Under the pieces are notes generated by a model, which saw only the letters and a program-made list of their open reading frames with translations, made no database searches and was not told the origin of the DNA. A DNA stretch of 11,594 nucleotides, taken from contig DAOUEU010000020.1 of the NCBI GenBank assembly GCA_034430255.1, forward strand, positions 1 through 11,594, given 5' to 3'. The stretch comes from DATKYK01 sp034430255. GTDB lineage: Bacteria; Chloroflexota; Dehalococcoidia; E44-bin15. The position numbers and the translations under genes were made by a program. Each line of letters begins with the position of its first letter. The stretch's first letter is position 1. Shown in pieces: positions 6,748-11,594 of this stretch.

Positions 6748-7290
6748 ATGTCACCTTTAAAATGGAAGAAAAAATCAGCCTTCGAGGGGGGGGGACTGGT
6801 TCTGTTCATGGATGTTCAGGCTGCCCTGAAGGCCGAGAAGGTACTAAAGGGTGCCGGGCACGCCGTTAAGCTGATCGCCCCTCCACCGGAACTGCGAAAA
6901 GGCTGCGATCTGGCGGTTGAAATAAACCTGGTAGAACAACCGGTCATTGAGCGGGTCTTCGATGAGAACGACGTCTTCTATGTGGAGATCGTTCCTCTTG
7001 GAGTGGGGCACTCCAAGCTTCTGGACATCGTAAAGGTGACAGATTTCGGGGGCTGGCTGATGGTCACAGCAGGCAACATGAAGCTCACCTTTGACAAGGA
7101 GACCGGCGTCATCGTAAACACATCCGGCGGGGGATGCCCCGATATCCCCTTAATGCACGCCGAGCTGGTCGGTAGAAAGCTCACCGAGGCACCCAAACCT
7201 AAGGAGATCGGCTTTACCCTGTGCTCCCTGATGCTTAACCGGGCTTTAGAGGAGAGCCTTCTCATATGGCAGGGGGGTGAGCAACAATGA
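6748..7290 (+). CDS. DUF3343 protein, putative Se/S carrier, with C-terminal extension
   Basis: 180-aa soluble protein. Residues about 14-80 match DUF3343, a small domain found next to yedE and yedF in selenium-using bacteria and proposed to carry selenium or sulfur. The pattern GLVLFMDVQAALKAEKVLK, then APPPELRKGCD, places the conserved cysteine at C53. Most DUF3343 proteins are only about 80-100 aa. Here roughly 100 further residues follow, with C130 in SGGGCPDIPLMHAE and C159 in TLCSLMLN, of unrecognised function. AGGAGG at 6737-6742 precedes the ATG. The gene starts 15 bases after yedE and its stop overlaps the next start (ATGA), so it is translationally coupled to the kinase-fold protein. 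No membrane segment is apparent. The carrier role is a proposal from genomic context, not a demonstrated activity. Confidence 0.85.
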   Translation: MSPLKWKKKSAFEGGGLVLFMDVQAALKAEKVLKGAGHAVKLIAPPPELRKGCDLAVEINLVEQPVIERVFDENDVFYVEIVPLGVGHSKLLDIVKVTDFGGWLMVTAGNMKLTFDKETGVIVNTSGGGCPDIPLMHAELVGRKLTEAPKPKEIGFTLCSLMLNRALEESLLIWQGGEQQ

Positions 7291-8186
7291 TGCTTATCGC
7301 CGGGACAATTCCCGATGAGGGCGTGCCGCTCACTGTTGGTGACGTCAGTATGGAGGACAGTTACCTGGCGGTCCCTGGGTACCGGTTTCCCTGTATGCAG
7401 GGCACCGGCTCTATGATCAGCGCGGCGCTGGCAGTCACTGACTACCTGAAGCTCGACCGGCCCCAGGTTGTTATCGCCGGCGACATCGGCAAGGGTGAAG
7501 GTAGCCGGGCGATCTACGAATACCTCATCCAGAATATAAGGGCTCTCTCGCCAAGGGTGCTCACGCTGCACTACTGGCTGCCCGATATGGCCCTAACGAG
7601 GAGACTTTGCCAGGCCATAGATAACTGTGAGAGCAGGCCGGTCATAGTCGCCGATGCGGCCTCGATGTATTCCGCCAAGGCAGCCGGGCTGGCCTCATGC
7701 TTCGACATCTTTACCCCGGACGCTGCTGAAATGGCCTTCCTCGCCGACACCTCAGCCACCCACCCTGCCTATATCGCCAGGCATCTCTTCGATAACGATA
7801 TCACAAAGACACCGGATCTAGCTGCTGCCGCCTACCGTAACAGGGGTGCAGCCAGGTTGCTCCTAGTCAAGGGAGCAGTCGACTATGTGATTCGTGATGG
7901 TGAGATTCTGGAAACGGTGGATGAACCGGATGTGCCTGAGCTGGAGGCTATTGGGGGGACCGGCGACACCGTTACCGGCCTGGTCTCCGCCTTCGCCTAC
8001 GCTGGCCTGGAACCGCATGAAGCAGCAATAATCTCAGCCAAAGCAAACCGTATGGCAGGAAAGTTGGCCCAGCCAACACCGGCAACCAAGGTTATTGAAA
8101 TCGTAAAACAGTTCCCCGCTGTGTTTAAGGAATACCTCTGTGAGTGGAGCGGGGTTTGCGCTCAAGGAGGAGGGGAAAATGACTGA
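7287..8186 (+). CDS. YjeF C-terminal/ribokinase-fold protein in selenium operon (NAD(P)HX dehydratase-like)
   Basis: 299-aa soluble protein related to the carbohydrate-kinase fold of the YjeF C-terminal domain (ADP-dependent NAD(P)H-hydrate dehydratase) and wider ribokinase superfamily. The clearest evidence is the anion-hole and catalytic motif IGGTGDTVTG (D227 in GTGD), followed by the helix AGLEPHEAAIISAKANRMAGKLAQPTPAT. The segment around FDIFTPDAAEMAFLAD resembles the TPNxxE stretch of these enzymes. It lacks the epimerase half of full-length YjeF. The ATG overlaps the DUF3343 stop, with a second ATG at 7290, and the C-terminus overlaps the TusA-like start by eight bases. A housekeeping NAD(P)HX repair role would not need this operon, so a small-molecule phosphotransferase or lyase acting in selenium handling is possible. 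Fold confident, reaction unknown. Confidence 0.8.
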   Translation: MMLIAGTIPDEGVPLTVGDVSMEDSYLAVPGYRFPCMQGTGSMISAALAVTDYLKLDRPQVVIAGDIGKGEGSRAIYEYLIQNIRALSPRVLTLHYWLPDMALTRRLCQAIDNCESRPVIVADAASMYSAKAAGLASCFDIFTPDAAEMAFLADTSATHPAYIARHLFDNDITKTPDLAAAAYRNRGAARLLLVKGAVDYVIRDGEILETVDEPDVPELEAIGGTGDTVTGLVSAFAYAGLEPHEAAIISAKANRMAGKLAQPTPATKVIEIVKQFPAVFKEYLCEWSGVCAQGGGEND

Positions 8187-8391
8187 AGTCGATGCCCGCG
8201 GGCTATCATGCCCGATGCCGGTAATAAAGACTAAGAACGCATTGGAAGGAATAGAGTCAGGGGACGTGGTAGTCATCGTCAATGACGCTACAGCGCGCGA
8301 TAACGTTACTCGCCTGGCAAAAAGCAAGGGGTGTGCCATCTCTGTGGAGCGAAAGGGGGATGATTTTTATTTAACCCTTACTAAGGGTTAA
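8179..8391 (+). CDS. TusA/SirA-family sulfurtransferase-like carrier (YedF N-domain type)
   Basis: 70-aa protein of the TusA (SirA/YedF) family. These small proteins carry sulfur, or possibly selenium, as a persulfide on a conserved cysteine. The hallmark CPxP motif is CPMP with the acceptor C11 in DARGLSCPMPV, and the rest fits the short two-layer fold (KTKNALEGIESGDVVVIVND, then a C-terminal strand). The ATG at 8179 is chosen because AAGGAGGAGGGG precedes it and the family N-terminus begins there. An upstream in-frame start at 8140 would add residues belonging to the preceding gene's overlap. Unlike full-length YedF it lacks the second, DsrE-like domain. It is last in the yedE operon, and a perfect inverted repeat covers its final codons and stop. 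Likely partners are the DUF3343 protein, SelD and the YedE transporter. Confidence 0.92.
   Translation: MTEVDARGLSCPMPVIKTKNALEGIESGDVVVIVNDATARDNVTRLAKSKGCAISVERKGDDFYLTLTKG
8371..8391. repeat. Perfect 9-bp inverted repeat overlapping the TusA-like stop codon
   Basis: Arms TTAACCCTT (8371-8379) and AAGGGTTAA (8383-8391) flank a 3-base ACT centre. The right arm ends exactly at the TAA stop. There is no T-run after it on either strand, so it is not a standard intrinsic terminator. It may stabilise the 3' end of the yedE operon mRNA or act as a protein site upstream of the selD promoter. Confidence 0.6.
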
Positions 8392-8437
8392 AAGGGGCAG
8401 AGCCAAAAAACCCGAGCATCGTTCACTGTGAAAAAAG

Positions 8438-8466
8438 TTGTGCTGCTTCAGCCAAGATGCTATGAT
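8438..8466 (+). promoter_or_regulatory. Probable promoter of selD-selB
   Basis: TTGTGC (8438-8443) and TATGAT (8461-8466) with a 17-bp spacer lie in the 115-base gap between the TusA-like gene and selD. The start site would be near 8473, leaving a leader of about 34 nt with AGGGAGG just before the selD ATG. The -35 matches consensus at four of six bases. A small inverted repeat TTCAC-T-GTGAA (8422-8432) sits just upstream and could be an operator. Read-through from the yedE promoter is also possible. Confidence 0.45.
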
Positions 8467-8506
8467 GATTCAACTACCATTTGCACTCCACAATGAAGGG
8501 AGGACA

Positions 8507-9559
8507 ATGGACGACCAAGTGAGGCCAAGGCTCACCGAGACCGTTCGCGGCTCCGGCTGAGCCTCCAAGATAGGTCCGTCGGACCTGGATAAAGTATTGT
8601 GTGGCCTGCCCCTGGTCGATGACCCGAACCTGCTTGTCGGCCTGGAGAGGGGTGATGATGCTGCTGTGTATAGGCTGAACGATGAGCTGGCCATCATCCA
8701 GACCATCGATTTCATCACGCCCATCGTCGATGACCCCTATACCTTCGGGCAGATCGCTGCTGCCAACGCCCTGAGTGATGTCTACACCATGGGGGGCAGG
8801 CCCCTCACCGCAATGAACGTTGTCTGCTTCCCCATTAAGAGCCAGGATATATCGGTGCTCATTGAGATCCTGCGCGGCGGATTCGATAAGCTACGGGAGG
8901 CAAGGTGTGCCCTGGTCGGCGGACACAGCGTTGAGGATAACGAATTGAAATATGGGCTATCGGTAACCGGTGTAGTACATCCAGATAGGATGATTACCAA
9001 AGAGGGAGCCGAGATAGGGGATAAGCTGATCCTCACCAAGCCCCTGGGCACTGGACTGGTCAGCACCGCCCTTAAGGGTGGACTCGCAGGAGAGGAGGCT
9101 GTGGGCCGTATCGCCAGCTCTATGGTTACATTGAACAGAAGGGCATCGGAGCTAATGCTGGAAGCTGGAGTACACGCCTGTACCGACATAACCGGCTACG
9201 GCCTCCTGGGGCATGCCTGTGGAATGATAGAGGATGGCCAGTTGGGCATGGAGCTCCATGTTGGTGCCATTCCCCTATTCCCAGAGGCGAAGGAGTTCGC
9301 CGGGATGGGTCTGGCTCCTGGGGGGACGCAGCGTAATAAGGAATTTCGCATCGGCATGATAGAGCTGGCTTATGAGATGGGTGATGAGATCTGGAGCATC
9401 CTATTTGACCCCCAGACCTCGGGTGGACTGCTGATCTCGGTCCCGGGTGAAGAGGCTGAGGCGCTACTTAAAAACCTGCACCGCAGTGGCATAGAGGATG
9501 CTGCCATCATTGGAGCGATAACAGGCAAACCGAAGGGGAAAATCATCATCAGGGAGTGA
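8507..9559 (+). CDS. selD: Selenophosphate synthetase SelD, selenocysteine-containing (UGA at 8558-8560)
   Basis: Makes selenophosphate from selenide and ATP, the selenium donor for SelA. Read with UGA as Sec, the gene gives 350 aa, the normal SelD length. The N-terminal loop is GSG-U18-ASK-IGP, matching GAGCGCKISP of E. coli. Sec18 replaces the catalytic Cys17 and K21 matches the essential Lys20, while the second Cys is Ser20. The nucleotide-binding core follows: GDDAAVY at 49-55, the conserved ISDxxAMGG-like segment as LSDVYTMGG, and GGHS at 138-141. The ATG at 8507 has AGGGAGG at 8498-8504. A start at the GTG of 8597 would lose the whole catalytic loop, and a caller that treats UGA as stop would make that mistake. 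A SECIS hairpin follows the UGA at the right distance. selB begins three bases after the stop, so the two are co-expressed. Confident. Confidence 0.97.
8571..8587 (+). promoter_or_regulatory. Bacterial SECIS element of selD
   Basis: A perfect 6-bp stem AGGTCC (8572-8577) / GGACCT (8581-8586), extendable by a U-G pair at 8571/8587, closes the three-base loop GTC. The stem begins about 11 nt after the UGA, as in E. coli fdhF, and the loop has the G-U at its 5' side that SelB domain 4 recognises. It lies within the coding sequence, as bacterial SECIS elements do. Confidence 0.85.
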
Positions 9560-9562
9560 AGT

Positions 9563-11413
9563 ATGTCCTTTGTCCTGGGCACCGCAGGTCACGTCGATCA
9601 CGGGAAATCGGTTCTGGTTAAGGCCCTCACCGGGATAGACCCTGACCGGCTGCGGGAGGAGAAAGAGAGAGGGCTGACCATCGACCTCGGCTTTGCCTGG
9701 TTAGAGCTGCCCAGCGGTCGAGCTCTAGGCATTGTGGACGTACCCGGACATGAGCACTTTATAAAGAACATGCTCGCCGGCGTTGGAGGCATCGACATCG
9801 CCATGCTCGTTGTCGCCGCAGATGAAGGGGTAATGCCCCAGACCAGGGAGCACCTGGCCATTCTCGACCTGCTACAGGTTGAAAATGGCATCGTAGTAAT
9901 CACCAAGAAAGACCTGGTGGACGATGAGCTGCTGGAACTGGTGACACTGGAGCTAAACGAGCTGCTGGAGGATACAACGCTGTCCCAGGCACCGATACTC
10001 GCCGTCTCCGCGGTCACCGGCGAGGGCCTTCCTGAGCTGGTCTCCACCATCGACCGTGTTTTAGATTCGGCCACGCCCAAGCAGGACATCGGCAGGCCAA
10101 GGCTTCCCATAGACCGTGTCTTTACCATGACTGGTTTTGGCACCGTGGTTACCGGAACCCTGATCGATGGTTCCTTGTCCAAGGGTCAAGAAATAGAGGT
10201 CCTGCCATCCGCCCTTAAGGCACGTATACGCGGGCTGCAATCACACAAGCAGAAGATCGACACTGCCCCTCCGGGCAGCCGCGTTGCGGCCAACCTGTCG
10301 GGTCTCTCTACCGTTGAGCTTGCGCGGGGCGATGTGGTGACCACCCCCGGTTGGCTCCTGCCGACAAGAGCGTTCGACGTTAAGCTACGCCTGCTGCCCT
10401 CCGCACCCCGCCCCCTCCCCCACAATGCCACCGTTACCTTTCACCATGGGGCCGCCGAGGTGCTGGGGAAGGTCCGCCTGCTGGAAAGGGACAGGATTGA
10501 CCCAGGGGAAACGACATGGGCCCAGCTTCTGCTTGCTCAGCCCATTGCAGCGGTTAAGGATGACCGATTCATCATTCGCTCCCCCCAGGAGACCCTAGGC
10601 GGTGGGCAAATAGTCGGCCCACGGGCAAAACGGCACCGCCGCTTTCGCCCCGATGTCATCGAGAGGCTCGCCACAAGGGAGACGGGTACAGCTGAACAGA
10701 TAATCCTGGTCACCTTACAGGAAGAGGAGCCTCTCGAGCTTGCGAGGTTGCTGTCCCTATGCAATCTGAGGCAAGGGGAAGCAGAAGAAGCCATAAAATC
10801 ACTGGCCTCGAAGGGGAAGGTTGTAGCACTGGGAGATATGGGGCTTTTTTTCTCAGCCCAGGGCTGGGAGAAGCTGGCAAAGCAGGCAGAGCAGGCTGTC
10901 CGGAGATACCACCAGCAGTTCCCGCTCCGCCACGGCCCCCCCAAAGAGGAACTAAAAGGCAAGCTGAAGGCCCGTACCAGGTTCTTCGCCCGCATACTGG
11001 AGCAGCTTATACGGGAAGGCACCCTAATCGAGGTGGGGCCAGCGGTGCGCCTGCCGGAGCACCAGCCTCAGCCTACGCCAAAACAGCAGGCAGAGGTCGA
11101 CGCTTTCCTGGACAGGCTGACACGCGATCCCTACCTGCCGTCCGTCGACCCTCTACCTAAGCCGGACCTCCTTAACCTGCTCATAGAGAAGCGTCTGGTG
11201 GTGAAGGTAAGCGACGATGTGATCTTCCTGGCATCTATCTATGACAAGATGGTGGATGACATAATCGCCGAGATAAAATCACGGGGCAAGGTAACCGTGG
11301 CCGAGGTCCGCGACCTTTTCCACACCAGCCGGAAATATGCCCTGGCCCTGATGGAATACCTGGATACGCAAAAAATAACCCGCCGCGTCGGCGATGAGCG
11401 GGTGTTGAGGTAG
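9563..11413 (+). CDS. selB: Selenocysteine-specific elongation factor SelB
   Basis: GTPase that carries Sec-tRNA(Sec) to the ribosome at UGA codons followed by a SECIS hairpin. At 616 aa it matches E. coli SelB (614). The EF-Tu-like G domain has G1 GHVDHGKS at 9-16, the effector-region sequence EEKERGLTIDLGF, G3 DVPGHEHFIKNML and G4 as TKKD, a common SelB variant of NKxD. Beta-barrel domains follow, including DRVFTMTGFGTVVTGTL. Winged-helix repeats fill about residues 370-616. The last contains RDLFHTSRKYALALMEYLD and TRRVGDERVL, the SECIS-binding signature. AGGGAG at 9551-9556, inside the selD end, serves as ribosome binding site and the gap from selD is three bases. The stop is four bases from the CCA end of the convergent tRNA-Sec sequence, an arrangement compatible with a conserved selB-selC pair. 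Confident. Confidence 0.97.
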   Translation: MSFVLGTAGHVDHGKSVLVKALTGIDPDRLREEKERGLTIDLGFAWLELPSGRALGIVDVPGHEHFIKNMLAGVGGIDIAMLVVAADEGVMPQTREHLAILDLLQVENGIVVITKKDLVDDELLELVTLELNELLEDTTLSQAPILAVSAVTGEGLPELVSTIDRVLDSATPKQDIGRPRLPIDRVFTMTGFGTVVTGTLIDGSLSKGQEIEVLPSALKARIRGLQSHKQKIDTAPPGSRVAANLSGLSTVELARGDVVTTPGWLLPTRAFDVKLRLLPSAPRPLPHNATVTFHHGAAEVLGKVRLLERDRIDPGETTWAQLLLAQPIAAVKDDRFIIRSPQETLGGGQIVGPRAKRHRRFRPDVIERLATRETGTAEQIILVTLQEEEPLELARLLSLCNLRQGEAEEAIKSLASKGKVVALGDMGLFFSAQGWEKLAKQAEQAVRRYHQQFPLRHGPPKEELKGKLKARTRFFARILEQLIREGTLIEVGPAVRLPEHQPQPTPKQQAEVDAFLDRLTRDPYLPSVDPLPKPDLLNLLIEKRLVVKVSDDVIFLASIYDKMVDDIIAEIKSRGKVTVAEVRDLFHTSRKYALALMEYLDTQKITRRVGDERVLR

Positions 11414-11417
11414 ATAT

Positions 11418-11486
11418 TGGCGGGAGCGCATAGGATTCGAACCTACCGTAGACACCGCAAGGTGCCCACCAACGGATTTGAAGTCC
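11418..11486 (-). tRNA. selC: tRNA-Sec (UCA), 3' portion from anticodon stem to CCA; matching 5' half not found in window
   Basis: Read on the minus strand: anticodon loop CTTCAAA with anticodon TCA (11479-11481), an extra arm with a 6-bp stem GGCACC/GGTGTC and TTGC loop, a T arm GTAGG-TTCGAAT-CCTAT, an 8-nt acceptor strand GCGCTCCC, discriminator G and encoded CCA (11418-11420). The long variable arm, UCA anticodon and 8-nt acceptor strand are specific to bacterial tRNA-Sec. The 5' side fails: outside GGA the anticodon stem has an A-G mismatch and a G-T wobble, there is no D arm with a complementary partner, and no GGGAGCGC acceptor strand within the remaining 108 bases. Since selD here needs Sec, a working tRNA should exist, so this may be a duplicated 3' half left by an integrating element, the 3' exon of an intron-split gene, or an assembly break. 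Confidence 0.85.
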
Positions 11487-11594
11487 TCACCTCACATATT
11501 AAAACTGCTCAATAAACTGACTGTTTCCCAGATAGCGGAGTTAAGCAATTTAAGCAGATCCTACATCTCCCAGGTTAAAAGAGGACCTTTGCCT
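11487..11594. other. AT-richer flank upstream of the tRNA-Sec sequence, with short direct repeats
   Basis: No gene or ribosome binding site is visible. The composition is more AT-rich than the sel genes. TTAAGCA occurs twice with 9-bp periodicity (11541-11547, 11550-11556) and AAACTG twice with 12-bp periodicity (11502-11507, 11514-11519). Repeats of this size next to a tRNA 3' half resemble integrase or excisionase arm sites, but they are short enough to be chance. The window ends before the cause of the tRNA break can be seen. Confidence 0.4.

Noticed and set aside
8597..9559. selD starting at the GTG of 8597
   Set aside because: It would remove the catalytic loop and K21. Upstream coding is continuous to a well-placed ATG at 8507 if UGA is read as Sec.
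9598..10182. 194-codon minus-strand ORF inside selB, and similar long antisense ORFs at 6978-7571 and 5874-6383
   Set aside because: They lie wholly or mostly opposite clear genes, have low-complexity Ser/Pro/Arg-rich translations and no ribosome binding sites; they are shadows of GC-rich coding sequence.
11564..11571. GGGAGATG on the minus strand as the missing 5' acceptor strand of tRNA-Sec
   Set aside because: Only the first five bases pair with the 3' strand, the next three are mismatched, and it lies about 80 bases from the anticodon with no D arm between.

Overview
The window is a bacterial selenium locus. It carries selA, selD, selB and a tRNA-Sec (selC) sequence, a selenium/sulfur trafficking gene set (a YedE-type transporter, a DUF3343 protein, a YjeF/ribokinase-fold protein and a TusA-like carrier), and a divergent operon for a molybdopterin oxidoreductase of the formate dehydrogenase-N family. 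Base composition is moderately GC-rich, with strong Shine-Dalgarno sequences and sigma70-type promoters. The lineage cannot be fixed from this window. A formate dehydrogenase-like enzyme that has lost the formate-oxidising residues recalls the OmeA-type molybdoenzymes of Dehalococcoidia (Chloroflexota), but that is only a weak pointer.

Layout. On the minus strand, 1-3420 holds the 5' part of an FdhB-like four-cluster ferredoxin subunit, preceded by the catalytic FdhA-like subunit with a Tat signal. At 3517-3546 a good minus-strand promoter for this operon has a CsoR/CstR-type palindromic operator in its spacer, and a CsoR-family regulator is encoded divergently at 3578-3865. selA runs leftward (4040-5401). 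From 5401 to 5644 a divergent promoter region drives selA leftward and the yedE operon rightward. The yedE transcript has a leader of about 125 nt with two perfect hairpins and two tiny overlapping ORFs. The + strand operon yedE - DUF3343 - YjeF-like - TusA-like (5644-8391) is tightly packed. A second promoter then precedes selD-selB (8507-11413). The minus-strand tRNA-Sec sequence begins 4 nt after the selB stop.

How it fits together. YedE probably imports a selenium or sulfur species, and DUF3343 and TusA-like proteins may carry it as a persulfide/perselenide. SelD makes selenophosphate, SelA converts Ser-tRNA-Sec to Sec-tRNA-Sec, and SelB delivers it to UGA codons. SelD is itself a selenoprotein: an in-frame UGA at 8558-8560 sits at the catalytic position, followed by a bacterial SECIS hairpin. 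It is the only Sec codon I find. The neighbouring FdhA-like enzyme has Cys at the Sec position and has also lost the adjacent His and the active-site Arg, so it may not oxidise formate.

The right edge is unusual. The tRNA-Sec sequence is convincing from the anticodon stem to CCA (11418-11486), but no matching 5' half is present in the window. The flank beyond is AT-richer and carries short direct repeats. An integrated element using selC as its attachment site, an intron, or an assembly break could each explain this.
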